From an uncultured Flavobacteriaceae bacterium (GTDB taxonomy: Bacteria; Bacteroidota; Bacteroidia; Flavobacteriales; Flavobacteriaceae), in assembly GCA_913043275.1 (NCBI GenBank), contig CAJWLL010000002.1:1-64000 (forward strand): a stretch of 64,000 bases of DNA, read 5' to 3'. The position numbers and the translations under genes were made by a program. The notes beneath the pieces are model-generated. The model was not told the origin of the DNA. It ran no database searches and was given only the letters and a program-made list of their open reading frames with translations. This document shows positions 36,550-45,981 of this stretch, in pieces. Within the stretch, counting starts at the first letter, position 1. Each line of letters starts with the position of its first letter.

Positions 36550-37586
36550 GCAGAAGTAGCCGTTTCCACTTTTGCCCATTCTTCAATCCAGCGACTCATT
36601 ACATTTACCCAATCTGATCTGTTGTTGATACAGGGAATCAAATGGAGTTCCTCTCCTCCTTTATCTTCAAAATCTTCTGCAGCTTCGATTCCTATTTCCT
36701 CAAGTGTTTCTAAACAATCAGAAACAAAAGCAGGTGTTACAATGGCCATATTTTTGATTCCTTTTTTTGCAAACCGGGCAACTGTTTGGTCTGTATAGGG
36801 CTGCAACCAGGGATCAATCCCAAGTCGGGATTGGAAACAGGTAGAGTAAGTCCCTTCGCTTAACTCGAGGAACTCCGCCACTTGTCGGGTTGTTTCGTAA
36901 CACTGATGACGGTAGCAGAATTGGTGAGCTCTAGATGAAGTTTGACAGCAGCTTTTGTCTATTTTACAATGGGACTTGGTAATGTCAGATTTTCGGATGT
37001 GACGCTCTGGGACCCCGTGATATGAAAACAACAAATGTTCCCATTTCTTATCTTTTAAATCTTCTTGAATGCTTTGAGAAAGGACCCTAACATAATCCGG
37101 GTGGTTGTAGAAAGGAGGGAGTACTGTAAACTCTAATTTCGGATACTTTGTGTCTCTTATTTCTTCGGCTAATACCAAAATGGTCTCTGTGGTAGCCATC
37201 GCAAATTGAGGATAGAGAGGTATCAACATAATTTCATCTACGCCTTGATCGACCAGGGATTTGATGCCTTGTTCTATAGAAGGAGAACCATAGCGCATAG
37301 CCAGACTAATTGGAACAGAAACTTTTTTATTTACAGCCTCTTGCAATCTTTTGGACAGAACAATCAATGGTGACCCTTCTTCCCACCATATTTTTTTATA
37401 TGCCTTCGCAGACTTCTTTGGGCGGGTATTCAGAATGATTCCTTTGACTAAAAAAGTTCGCAATGGTTTAGGAAAGTCAATCACCCGCTCATCCATAAGA
37501 AATTCACCTAAATATTTCTTAACATCTTTTGGGTCGGGGCTGTCTGGAGAGCCCAAATTAATCAACAACGAACCTTTCATCTGCAA
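36546..37586 (-). CDS. hemH: Ferrochelatase with internal cysteine cluster
   Basis: The 346-residue enzyme inserts Fe2+ into protoporphyrin IX. Visible are the N-terminal LLINLGSPDSP, the catalytic His in FSYHGVPERH (H190) and SRLGIDPWLQPYT. Between these is an insert with five cysteines, C207, C213, C214, C224 and C229 (SHCKIDKSCC, FCYRHQCYE), the arrangement described for bacterial ferrochelatases that hold a [2Fe-2S] cluster with internal ligands. It starts 4 bases after the AraC gene stop (ATG 37586, or 37580 two codons later) and overlaps the MATE gene by 4 bases. Confidence 0.96.
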   Translation of the reverse strand: MQMKGSLLINLGSPDSPDPKDVKKYLGEFLMDERVIDFPKPLRTFLVKGIILNTRPKKSAKAYKKIWWEEGSPLIVLSKRLQEAVNKKVSVPISLAMRYGSPSIEQGIKSLVDQGVDEIMLIPLYPQFAMATTETILVLAEEIRDTKYPKLEFTVLPPFYNHPDYVRVLSQSIQEDLKDKKWEHLLFSYHGVPERHIRKSDITKSHCKIDKSCCQTSSRAHQFCYRHQCYETTRQVAEFLELSEGTYSTCFQSRLGIDPWLQPYTDQTVARFAKKGIKNMAIVTPAFVSDCLETLEEIGIEAAEDFEDKGGEELHLIPCINNRSDWVNVMSRWIEEWAKVETATSA

Positions 37587-37590
37587 TTTT

Positions 37591-38448
37591 TCACGAAGAT
37601 ACTGACATTAAATATTTTTTGGGAGTCGTCCCAAACTTCTTTTTGAAGGCCACAATAAAATGACTGGAAGTACTATAGCCTAGCTTAAGGCTGATCTCAT
37701 TTATATTGTATTGTTTGGAGTTGAGCATGCTCCGTGCTTCATTCATTTTATGATCCAACAAATAGCCGTAGACCGTATCCCCGTAGATTTGCTTAAAACC
37801 TTCTTTAAGCTTTTTAATGTTTAGCCCGATTTCAGCAGAGAGCTCTTGTAGGGTAGGAGGTTCTGTCATTTGACTTAAAATAATTTCCTTGGCCTTTCTT
37901 ATTTTTCTTACATTTTTTTCATCCACCAAAAATGGACATTGTTCCACATCAGCATCCTCATTTTTGTTAAAAAACAAACTTAACAATTCATAAACCTTGC
38001 CTTTAAAATAGAGAGTTTGAATGCTCTCGTGGATTTTGATTTCCATTATTTGACTTAAAACTACGCTCATAGCAGGACTAATAGGCCTTGTGTCATAATA
38101 TTTTTTGGTACTGTTTTCAGGGCTTAAAAAATGAATATGATTTGCGTCTTCAGAAAATAAACTGTGGAATTTTTTAATCGAAATCACCAAACTTACTAAG
38201 GCAGAATCGGGGGTCAAGTTCAAGTCAATGGGCAAGGCTTTTTGCGGATTATATAATAAAATCACATTTTTGGACATCAATGGAAGCTGATAACTCCCCC
38301 CATTAAACAAAAAGTTGCCCGATCCCTTTTGGCAAAAATGAAACTGAATAAATTCCTGACTGACTGCCTCTTCATAATTAAGTATTTTGCCATCTTCATT
38401 TTTATACCTTAAAATATAAAAACCGTTTTCAATTACCGTTCTATCCAT
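37591..38448 (-). CDS. AraC-family transcriptional regulator
   Basis: The 285-residue protein has an N-terminal sensing domain (about 1-160) and a C-terminal AraC DNA-binding domain (about 185-285) with two helix-turn-helix motifs: PTLQELSAEIGLNIKKLKEGF and INEISLKLGYSTSSHFIVAFKKKFG. It is the first gene of the hemH transcript and divergent from hemA, with 203 bases between the starts. It is the natural candidate regulator of both heme operons; the inducer is unknown. Confidence 0.92.
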   Translation of the reverse strand: MDRTVIENGFYILRYKNEDGKILNYEEAVSQEFIQFHFCQKGSGNFLFNGGSYQLPLMSKNVILLYNPQKALPIDLNLTPDSALVSLVISIKKFHSLFSEDANHIHFLSPENSTKKYYDTRPISPAMSVVLSQIMEIKIHESIQTLYFKGKVYELLSLFFNKNEDADVEQCPFLVDEKNVRKIRKAKEIILSQMTEPPTLQELSAEIGLNIKKLKEGFKQIYGDTVYGYLLDHKMNEARSMLNSKQYNINEISLKLGYSTSSHFIVAFKKKFGTTPKKYLMSVSS

Positions 38449-38620
38449 TGTTCCTCTATCGTTGTTTTCTAGAAATTTCTTATTTAGAATTATTCTAATT
38501 AATTTTAATAAAATCCTTTTAAAATTACTATTTTATTAGGTGTTTATAAAAAAATAAAGCAAAAAACCTTCTTGGTTGTTAATAGTTCCTATGGCGTTAT
38601 TTTTTAAACACCCCTCTTCC

Positions 38621-38628
38621 TACTTTTG
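38621..38628 (+). promoter_or_regulatory. -7 promoter box of the hemA operon
   Basis: TACTTTTG matches TAnnTTTG and ends 23 bases before the TTG start of hemA. The spacing suits a short leader and supports that start. The 203-base region between araC and hemA shows no other clear motif. Confidence 0.55.
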
Positions 38629-38651
38629 TAAAAGTATTTAGACCATAATTT

Positions 38652-39857
38652 TTGAAAAACACCATTAAGTATTGTGTAGTTGGCTTAAGTCATAAAAATG
38701 TCGATCTTGCTACCCGAGGGAACTTTAGTCTTAATAAAGAACAGTCTGAACGACTTTTGGCCCAGGCTAAGTCTGACGGTCTAAAGGAATTGATGGTAAT
38801 TTCTACATGTAATCGTACTGAGTTGATGGGGATTGTTCAGGACCCTAAAATACTTATTGATTATCTGTGTTGTTTCTCTGGTGGTGATGTATCTCTTTTT
38901 CTAAAAAAAGGATATGTGTTAATTGATAGAAGTGCTCTCGACCATGTTTTTCGTGTAGGCTGTGGTTTGGAAAGTCAAATTATCGGTGATTTTGAGATCA
39001 TCGGACAATTGAAAAGGAGTTTTTCAAATTCTAAAAAAAAGCAGATGGTCAATGGCTTTTCTGAAAGATTGGTCAATGCTGTCATTCAGTCCAGTAAACG
39101 GATCAAAACTGAAACAGAATTGTCCTCCGGGGCCACCTCCGTTTCTTTTGCCTCGGTGCATTATATTCTCGAATATGTAAAAGATGTTAGTCAAAAAAAC
39201 ATTCTATTGTTTGGGACTGGTAAAATCGGAAGAAATACTTGTGAAAACCTGATCAAGCATACCCGAAATGATCAGATTGTACTAGTCAATCGCTCGGAAG
39301 AAAGCGCACATCTGGTTGCTGGAAAATTCAATCTGGTCATAAAAAAAGTCAGTGAATTAAAAACTGAAATCGCAAAGTCGGATATTGTGATCGTGGCAAC
39401 AGGCTCCCAAGACATTACATTAGAAGCCTCTATGATGCCTAAAGACAAACCCCTGATGATTTTGGATTTGTCTGTTCCTTCAAACGTCGATCCGAAATTA
39501 AATGATTATGAAAACATTACCGTAATCAACTTAGATGAGTTGTCTCAGTTGACCAATGATGCCCTCAAAAAAAGAGAACAGTTTATTCCGCAGGCCAACG
39601 AGATTTTAAATCAAGTTAAAGCAGAATTTTTCCAGTGGGTTGACCACAGAAAATTTGCTCCCACGCTCAAAGCCCTTAAGCAGAAATTGCTTGATGGTCA
39701 ACAAAAAGAACGGGGCGAGGTTCAGGAATTTTCTCAAACTGTATATCGACTGACCGGAAAAGTAGCCAGTTATTTAAAAGAAAATCCTTCTAAAGCTGAT
39801 CAAACCATGGCATTACTTCAGCATGTTTATCAATTGGATTCAGATTTAGATGTTTGA
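38652..39857 (+). CDS. hemA: Glutamyl-tRNA reductase
   Basis: The 401-residue enzyme reduces Glu-tRNA to glutamate-1-semialdehyde, the first step of C5-pathway tetrapyrrole synthesis. The nucleophile C53 is in STCNRTEL; the GLESQIIGDFEIIGQ segment and the NADPH-binding motif FGTGKIGRNT are present. The start is TTG 38652 (MKNTIKYCVVGLSHKN); the first internal ATG would remove the active site. It overlaps hemC by 8 bases and heads the operon hemA-C-D-E-F-B. Confidence 0.96.
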   Translation: MKNTIKYCVVGLSHKNVDLATRGNFSLNKEQSERLLAQAKSDGLKELMVISTCNRTELMGIVQDPKILIDYLCCFSGGDVSLFLKKGYVLIDRSALDHVFRVGCGLESQIIGDFEIIGQLKRSFSNSKKKQMVNGFSERLVNAVIQSSKRIKTETELSSGATSVSFASVHYILEYVKDVSQKNILLFGTGKIGRNTCENLIKHTRNDQIVLVNRSEESAHLVAGKFNLVIKKVSELKTEIAKSDIVIVATGSQDITLEASMMPKDKPLMILDLSVPSNVDPKLNDYENITVINLDELSQLTNDALKKREQFIPQANEILNQVKAEFFQWVDHRKFAPTLKALKQKLLDGQQKERGEVQEFSQTVYRLTGKVASYLKENPSKADQTMALLQHVYQLDSDLDV

Positions 39858-40761
39858 AAAAACCCTTCGTATAGGGACCCGAGATAGTCAATTGGCCCTT
39901 TGGCAGGCCCATAAGGTTGGTGACCTGCTTCAAGCCAAGCACCTCAAAACCCAATTGGTACCCACCAAAAGTGCCGGTGACCTCAACCTGACCCAGCCCA
40001 TTTATGCCATGGGGATTCAAGGAGTCTTTACTAAAGCCTTAGACATTGCACTTTTGGAAAACCGTATCGATTTAGCCGTTCACAGTCTTAAAGACGTTCC
40101 TACCCAAATGCCGGACGGACTTCAGTTGGTTGCCGTTTTGGAAAGGGGCAGTGCTTTAGATGTTTTGGTTCAAACCCTCAAGACCGATTTTCAACAAGCT
40201 TCGACCATCGCCACCGGCAGCTTGAGACGCAAAGCACAATGGCTGCACCGATATCCCCACCATCACCTGATCAATCTGCGTGGCAACGTTCAAACCCGAA
40301 TGAATAAACTGTTTTCCAGTAATTGGGAAGGCGCCATTTTTGCCAAAGCAGGACTGGAACGGGCCGAACTCTTGGGGTCTCACTTTCAAGAGCTGGATTG
40401 GATGATCCCGGCTCCAGCCCAAGGGGCGATTGGCATCGTTTGTAGGGCTAAGGACAAAGCCATTGTGGAACAATTGCAAAAAATTAATCACCAGCCGAGT
40501 CGGATCTGTGTCGAAATTGAACGAGATTTTCTTCGCATACTGCAGGGGGGCTGTTCTGCACCCATTGGGGCCCATGCCATAGTTTATCAAGATAAAATCC
40601 TGTTCAAGGGTGGTGTTTTTTCCTTGGATGGACAAAATGCTGCCACCACTCTAAAAGAAGTGGAAATGACCAATGCTGGAAATTTGGCCAAGGAGGCCAC
40701 GGAGGAGGTATTGTCTAAAGGAGGTGATCAAATCATGAAGACTATTAAATTTAGTAAGTAA
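39850..40761 (+). CDS. hemC: Porphobilinogen deaminase (hydroxymethylbilane synthase)
   Basis: The 303-residue enzyme assembles four porphobilinogens into hydroxymethylbilane. The dipyrromethane attachment Cys is C235 (QGGCSAPIG) and the catalytic Asp is D82 (HSLKDVPT); TGSLRRKAQ and the N-terminal IGTRDSQLALWQA are conserved. It overlaps hemA by 8 bases; its stop TAA shares a base with the hemD start. Confidence 0.97.
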   Translation: MFEKTLRIGTRDSQLALWQAHKVGDLLQAKHLKTQLVPTKSAGDLNLTQPIYAMGIQGVFTKALDIALLENRIDLAVHSLKDVPTQMPDGLQLVAVLERGSALDVLVQTLKTDFQQASTIATGSLRRKAQWLHRYPHHHLINLRGNVQTRMNKLFSSNWEGAIFAKAGLERAELLGSHFQELDWMIPAPAQGAIGIVCRAKDKAIVEQLQKINHQPSRICVEIERDFLRILQGGCSAPIGAHAIVYQDKILFKGGVFSLDGQNAATTLKEVEMTNAGNLAKEATEEVLSKGGDQIMKTIKFSK

Positions 40762-41432
40762 TGAGATTGCTCTCCACGAGAATATTGTCCCAAGATTTTA
40801 GAGATCGTTTGCTAATGCATCAATTCAGTCTGGTCGAGCAATCTTTTATAAAAATCAGTTTTGTAGCCAATCCCAGAATCGATGGAGTTTTTGACAGTCT
40901 AATTTTTACCAGCCAAAATGGAGTGAATGCGGTTTTGTCTACTCCCAAGATTCTAAAGATGATTGAAGGAAAAACGGCCTATTGTGTAGGGAAAAAGACC
41001 GCAGCCCTTTTGATCAAAAATGGACAAAAAGTGGCCAAAATCGCTCAAAATTCGTTAGAATTGGCCCATTTTTTAGCGAAAAACTATCAAAATGAATCAT
41101 TTTCGTATTTTTGCGGAAAGCTCAGAACACCCGATTTAGAGGAAATTTTACCCGCACATGGGATGAGTATTCAACCCATTGAAGTTTATGCTACCCACTT
41201 GCAAGATCACAGCCTTAAAGGTCATTTTGACGGTATCCTTTTTTTCAGTCCCAGCGGGGTACGAGCATATGCCCAAAGCAATGGGTTTGAAAACTCACAT
41301 AGTTTTTGTCTGGGAAACTCTACTGCCAAGGAAGTTGCGCTGCATACTTCCCATTACACTATAGCCAATGAACCTAGTGAATCCCAACTTTTATTGTCAC
41401 TAAAAAACCACATTACCCTCCATGAAGAATGA
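40761..41432 (+). CDS. hemD: Uroporphyrinogen-III synthase
   Basis: The 223-residue protein belongs to a poorly conserved family; the call rests on the two-domain pattern ([47 protein letters not shown]) and on its place between hemC and hemE. It cyclises hydroxymethylbilane with inversion of ring D. It overlaps hemC by 1 base and hemE by 11. Confidence 0.9.
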   Translation: MRLLSTRILSQDFRDRLLMHQFSLVEQSFIKISFVANPRIDGVFDSLIFTSQNGVNAVLSTPKILKMIEGKTAYCVGKKTAALLIKNGQKVAKIAQNSLELAHFLAKNYQNESFSYFCGKLRTPDLEEILPAHGMSIQPIEVYATHLQDHSLKGHFDGILFFSPSGVRAYAQSNGFENSHSFCLGNSTAKEVALHTSHYTIANEPSESQLLLSLKNHITLHEE

Positions 41433-42444
41433 ATTGCTAATAAAAGCCTTAAAAGGTGAAACCCTAGAAAGACCTCCGGTATGGATGATGCGTCAGGCTG
41501 GTCGCTATCTGCCTGATTTTATGAAGCTAAAAGAGAAATATGATTTCTTTACCCGGTGTCAGACGCCTGAATTAGCCACAGAAATCACTCTTATGCCTAT
41601 CGATCAAGTTGGCGTAGATGCGGCCATCATCTTTAGTGATATTTTGGTGGTGCTGCAAGCCATGAATATCGAAGTTGAGATGCGAGACGGAATCGGCCCC
41701 TATATTCCCCAACCCATAAACAATAAAGCAGCCTTGGATCAGGTGACCCTCCCTGATGTAGAGGAACATTTGGGCTATGTTTTTGAGGCGGTACGAATGA
41801 CCAAAAGTGCACTCAACGACCGTGTGCCATTGATCGGGTTTGCGGGTGCGCCCTGGACCTTGCTTTGCTATGCAGTACAGGGTCAGGGATCGAAAAATTT
41901 TGACCGTGCCAAGGCCTTTTGTTTCCAAGAGCCCGAAATGGCCAAGGAACTTTTACAAAGAATCACCACCACCACCATTGCCTATTTGAGAGAAAAGATA
42001 AAAGCCGGTGCCGATGTAATCCAACTATTCGACTCTTGGGGCGGAATCCTATCTCCTGTCGACTATCAAGAGTTTTCTTGGCCCTATCTACAGCAAATAG
42101 TCGATGCCTTGTGTGGTTCGGTTCCGGTCATCGTATTCGGAAAAGGATGCTGGTTTGCCCTTCAGGAAATGAGTAAATCTGGTGCCTCTGCTTTGGGAAT
42201 TGACTGGACTTGTTCAGCCCGAAATGCCCGCTACCTCTCTGGTGGACAGATTACACTGCAAGGGAATTTTGACCCCTCCCGTTTGATGTCTCCCATCCCC
42301 GAGATCAAAACTCAAGTCAAGCAAATGATCAATGCATTTGGCAAAGACCATTATATCGTCAATTTGGGTCATGGTATTTTACCCAATATTCCTTTGGACC
42401 ATGCCAAAGCTTTTGTCGACGCCGTAAAAGAATATCAATCCTAA
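41422..42444 (+). CDS. hemE: Uroporphyrinogen decarboxylase
   Basis: The 340-residue enzyme decarboxylates uroporphyrinogen III to coproporphyrinogen III. The signature [16 protein letters not shown], the catalytic Asp region IIFSDILVV, the [16 protein letters not shown] segment and [11 protein letters not shown] are all seen. It overlaps hemD by 11 bases and precedes hemF by 19. Confidence 0.97.
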   Translation: MKNELLIKALKGETLERPPVWMMRQAGRYLPDFMKLKEKYDFFTRCQTPELATEITLMPIDQVGVDAAIIFSDILVVLQAMNIEVEMRDGIGPYIPQPINNKAALDQVTLPDVEEHLGYVFEAVRMTKSALNDRVPLIGFAGAPWTLLCYAVQGQGSKNFDRAKAFCFQEPEMAKELLQRITTTTIAYLREKIKAGADVIQLFDSWGGILSPVDYQEFSWPYLQQIVDALCGSVPVIVFGKGCWFALQEMSKSGASALGIDWTCSARNARYLSGGQITLQGNFDPSRLMSPIPEIKTQVKQMINAFGKDHYIVNLGHGILPNIPLDHAKAFVDAVKEYQS

Positions 42445-42463
42445 CCCCCAAAATATTACTACC

Positions 42464-43366
42464 ATGAGAACAAAGTTCAATCGTTACATCGAAAAACTAC
42501 AGGATAGAATCACTCAAAAACTCGCTGAAGTAGACGGGAAAGCCCGATTTAAAGAAGACTTTTGGGAGCGTTCGGGCGGAGGCGGAGGCCGTACTCGAGT
42601 CCTAGAAAATGGCGCGGCTTTTGAAAAAGGAGGCGTCAACATCTCTGCCGTTAACGGTGAATTACCGGAAAGTATGAAAAATTATTTTAAGGTTAAAGCT
42701 GGAAATTTTTTTGCTTGTGGGCTGAGCATAGTCATTCATCCCAAGAACCCCTTTGTACCCACAGTACATGCCAACTGGAGGTATTTTGAACTATATAACA
42801 GCAAGGGCGAATTGCAAGACCAATGGTTTGGTGGAGGACAAGATCTTACCCCCTACTACCTTTTTGAAGAAGATGCGCGGCACTTTCACCAGGTATGCAA
42901 AAAGGCCTGTGATGCTCACGATAAAGACTTTTACCCTCAATACAAAAAGCGCTGTGATGAATATTTTTGGAATGCCCATCGCGGAGAAGCCCGTGGGGTT
43001 GGAGGATTGTTTTTTGATTATTTAAGACCGGATGACAAACACTCGGCCGAAAACTGGTATGACTTTGTCACCGGGACAGGGGACAGTTTTTTGGAGGCCT
43101 ATGTTCCCATTGTCGAAAAAAGAAATAACATCAACTATTCAGATGCCCAACGTCAATGGCAGGAAGTCCGAAGGGGGCGTTATGTCGAGTTTAATTTGAT
43201 CCACGACAAAGGCACCCTTTTTGGATTGAAAACCAACGGAAGGATTGAGAGCATTTTGATGAGTCTCCCTCCTCATGTTCAGTGGCAATACAACCACAAG
43301 CCCGATCCCAACAGCAAAGAGGAAGAACTGGTCAGCGTACTTGAAAACCCCAGAGCTTGGGTGTAA
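42464..43366 (+). CDS. hemF: Oxygen-dependent coproporphyrinogen III oxidase
   Basis: The 300-residue enzyme converts coproporphyrinogen III to protoporphyrinogen IX with O2. Visible are HANWRYFE, WFGGGQDLTPYY, EARGVGGLFFDY and the C-terminal RYVEFNLIHDKGTLFGL. Use of HemF shows that this step works under oxic conditions; no hemN was seen in the window. Confidence 0.97.
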   Translation: MRTKFNRYIEKLQDRITQKLAEVDGKARFKEDFWERSGGGGGRTRVLENGAAFEKGGVNISAVNGELPESMKNYFKVKAGNFFACGLSIVIHPKNPFVPTVHANWRYFELYNSKGELQDQWFGGGQDLTPYYLFEEDARHFHQVCKKACDAHDKDFYPQYKKRCDEYFWNAHRGEARGVGGLFFDYLRPDDKHSAENWYDFVTGTGDSFLEAYVPIVEKRNNINYSDAQRQWQEVRRGRYVEFNLIHDKGTLFGLKTNGRIESILMSLPPHVQWQYNHKPDPNSKEEELVSVLENPRAWV

Positions 43367-43393
43367 CTTATTAATAACCAACATCTTTACCCT

Positions 43394-44368
43394 ATGTATC
43401 CCAATCAAAGAAACAGAAGACTAAGACAAAGCCCCGCCCTACGACAGTTGGTCAGTGAAAATCAATTGAGCCGCAACGATTTGGTGCTACCCTTGTTTGT
43501 TGTAGAGGGAACAAAAGTAAAAGATCCCATTGCATCCATGCCCGGTTGCTATCGTTTGAGTTTGGACATGCTCCAAGAGGAGGTGAAATCGGCTGCGGAT
43601 ATGGGGATTAAAGCGGTACTCTTGTTTGTCAAAGTTGATGATGCACTCAAAGACAATAAAGGAACCGAGGCAGTGAATCCCGAGGGATTGATGCAAAGGG
43701 CGGTAAGAACCATAAAAGCAACCACCCCCGAGATGGTGGTCATGACAGATGTGGCCTTGGATCCTTATTCCTCCTATGGGCACGATGGTATCTTGGAAGA
43801 GGGAAAGATCCTAAATGATCCCACCATCGAGGTCTTGTCGCAAATGGCCTTGAGTCATGCGCTAGCAGGGGCCGATTTTGTTGCGCCCAGTGACATGATG
43901 GACGGACGGGTATTATGCATAAGAACCGTTTTGGAGGAGGCCGGTTTGGTAGATACCGGCATCATGAGTTACAGTGCCAAATATGCCTCTTCATTCTACG
44001 GTCCCTTTCGAGAGGCCCTTGACTCGGCGCCAGGGTTTGGTGACAAACGTAACTATCAGATGGATCCGGGTAATCGTTTGGAGGCCCTTACAGAAACCTT
44101 AAGAGACATTCAAGAAGGTGCCGATATCGTGATGGTGAAACCCGGATTGGCTTATCTCGATATAATCAGAGATATCCGTGAAAATGTAGAAGTGCCCATT
44201 GCCGCCTACCAAGTCAGTGGGGAATACGCCATGCTCAAAGCCGCAGCAGAAAAAGGTTGGTTGGATCACGATGCTGTCATGATGGAACAACTATTGGCTT
44301 TTAAAAGGGCCGGAGCCAATCTTATTGCTACTTATCACGCCAAAGAAGCTGCTCAATTAATCACCTAA
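43394..44368 (+). CDS. hemB: 5-aminolevulinate dehydratase (porphobilinogen synthase), Zn-independent type
   Basis: The 324-residue enzyme condenses two 5-aminolevulinates into porphobilinogen. The Schiff-base lysines are K196 (YSAKYASS) and K249 (VMVKPGL). At the metal site the three Zn-ligand cysteines of the Zn type are replaced by A121, D123 and D131 (TDVALDPYSSYGHDG), so it belongs to the Mg/K-dependent type. It is the last gene of the hem operon, 27 bases after hemF. About 220 AT-rich bases follow before the next gene. Confidence 0.97.
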   Translation: MYPNQRNRRLRQSPALRQLVSENQLSRNDLVLPLFVVEGTKVKDPIASMPGCYRLSLDMLQEEVKSAADMGIKAVLLFVKVDDALKDNKGTEAVNPEGLMQRAVRTIKATTPEMVVMTDVALDPYSSYGHDGILEEGKILNDPTIEVLSQMALSHALAGADFVAPSDMMDGRVLCIRTVLEEAGLVDTGIMSYSAKYASSFYGPFREALDSAPGFGDKRNYQMDPGNRLEALTETLRDIQEGADIVMVKPGLAYLDIIRDIRENVEVPIAAYQVSGEYAMLKAAAEKGWLDHDAVMMEQLLAFKRAGANLIATYHAKEAAQLIT

Positions 44369-44567
44369 TTTTTCTTGTTTTTTAAACAAAAAATCAAAAA
44401 AAGACCTTTTTGTTTAATCCTATGCGTCTTTTGTTTTAGAATACTTTTAACCCTTTGGAAAAGCTTACTAGAAAATAGAGAAGGATATCTACATATGTCT
44501 TTTTGAAAATCAATAGGCTCCAAAAATCAACTTTTCGAATTAGAATAATTTCCTAAACAATTTACTG

Positions 44568-44575
44568 TAAATTTG
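44568..44575 (+). promoter_or_regulatory. -7 promoter box of the serine hydrolase gene
   Basis: TAAATTTG is a full match to TAnnTTTG and ends 16 bases before ATG 44592. No TTTG at -33 was found. Confidence 0.5.
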
Positions 44576-44591
44576 TACTTAAAAAAAAAAG

Positions 44592-45770
44592 ATGAAAAGA
44601 TTTTTGATAAGCTTAGGGTTTTTAATGGCTGTCACTTTTTCTTTGCTATATGTTTTCAAATACGATTACCTATTGACAGGTGTCACTACCATATATTTGA
44701 CTGGCCACACCACGGCCTATTTGACAGATTATAAAAAATTTCCTAATGACAGTGTTTTGGCACCTGCCAAAGCTCAATCATGGCCATTACATAAGCAATA
44801 CAATCAATATACTACAAGCAAAAATCTGGAGGACTTCCACGTGGATCGAAAAACAGTGGCTTATTTGGTGATCAAAAACGACAGTATTCTTTATGAAAAA
44901 TATTACGATGGTTTTGGAGTAGACTCCAAAAGTAATTCCTTTTCTGTGGCTAAAAGCATAGTTTCTGCCTTGATGGGGATTGCCATCCAAGATGGAGCAA
45001 TAATGAGTTTGGATCAGAAAGTTGTGGATTTCATCCCTGACCTCAAAGGCCCTTATGCTGATCAGGTAACAGTTGGAGATCTTTCTAGCATGGCTTCGGG
45101 TCAAAAATGGATAGAAGAGTACTACAACCCTTTTTCGGTTACTTCTGCTTCCTATTTTGTTAAAGATCTGGATGCACTCATATTGGCCCAGCCCATCAAT
45201 GAAAAACCTGGGGAAGCGTTCATTTATAAAAGTGGTACCACCCAACTTTTGGGCATGGTTATCAAAAAAGCAACAGGTAAAACCCTAAGCGCCTATTTGA
45301 CTGAAAAATTATGGCAACCTATGGGAGCCGACAAAACAGCACTCTGGCAATTGGATAGTGCCGAAAAAGGAATGGAAAAAGCTTTTTGTTGTTTGGCTAC
45401 TAATGCAAGAGATTTTGCTCGATTTGGAAAACTCTACAAAAATCACGGCCGATGGAACGGCACTCAACTGTTGGATTCCTCTTTTGTAGCCCTTTCTGTT
45501 AAACCTAGATTTGACCAAAGTCCTGAATACGGCTATGGATGGTGGCTGGATGTTTTTCAAGGTAAAAAAGTTTTTATGATGCGTGGTCATTTGGGGCAGT
45601 ACATCATGGTGGTACCCGAACAAGATTTGATCGTGGTGCGTTTGGGCCACCTCGATGGCAAGGAAATACTAAGCCATGGGAAAAGTTCCGAAGTGGAACC
45701 TTTTACCAAAGACATTTATGTTTACCTTGAAGCTGGATTGGATATGATTAAAAATGTTTCAAAAAATTGA
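44592..45770 (+). CDS. Serine hydrolase, beta-lactamase/class C type
   Basis: The 392-residue protein has an N-terminal membrane anchor or signal (about 4-22) and a beta-lactamase-like domain. The nucleophile motif S118-V-A-K121 (FSVAKSIV) is present, with a YKSG segment at the place of the second motif. The family includes esterases, D-aminopeptidases and D,D-peptidases; substrate cannot be told from sequence. Its 3' end overlaps a 75-residue gene by 17 bases. Confidence 0.92.
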   Translation: MKRFLISLGFLMAVTFSLLYVFKYDYLLTGVTTIYLTGHTTAYLTDYKKFPNDSVLAPAKAQSWPLHKQYNQYTTSKNLEDFHVDRKTVAYLVIKNDSILYEKYYDGFGVDSKSNSFSVAKSIVSALMGIAIQDGAIMSLDQKVVDFIPDLKGPYADQVTVGDLSSMASGQKWIEEYYNPFSVTSASYFVKDLDALILAQPINEKPGEAFIYKSGTTQLLGMVIKKATGKTLSAYLTEKLWQPMGADKTALWQLDSAEKGMEKAFCCLATNARDFARFGKLYKNHGRWNGTQLLDSSFVALSVKPRFDQSPEYGYGWWLDVFQGKKVFMMRGHLGQYIMVVPEQDLIVVRLGHLDGKEILSHGKSSEVEPFTKDIYVYLEAGLDMIKNVSKN

Positions 45771-45981
45771 CCTCAACAAATTGTTATTTTCGGAAATAGA
45801 AGCCGTTCAAAAGAAGAGTACTTTTAATGAAATTTCCAAAACGGAAAAAGAACTTTTCCCTTACAAAATCAAACACCAACATTCCGAAGATCAAAACCCT
45901 AGTTCCTTTGACAAAAAGGCAGGAAAATCGCCCGAGTTTGGAAAAATCGTTTTGAAAGCAACAGAAATAATCCTCTTATGA
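45754..45981 (+). CDS. Small hypothetical protein coupled to serine hydrolase and ABC ATPase genes
   Basis: The 75-residue protein is polar and lysine-rich, with no membrane segment and no family I recognise. It overlaps the serine hydrolase gene by 17 bases at its start and the ABC gene by 4 (ATGA) at its end. Such a double overlap supports a translated gene in one transcript. The charged composition suggests a cytoplasmic protein or binding partner. Confidence 0.7.
   Translation: MFQKIDLNKLLFSEIEAVQKKSTFNEISKTEKELFPYKIKHQHSEDQNPSSFDKKAGKSPEFGKIVLKATEIILL

Noticed and set aside
40156-40635. 159-codon open frame antisense to hemC
   Set aside because: hemC is fully conserved across this interval and the antisense frame shows no domain or signal.
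44369-44591. Possible terminator after hemB
   Set aside because: The only inverted repeats are A/T tracts (TTGTTTTTTAAACAA type) without a GC stem, so I do not list a terminator.
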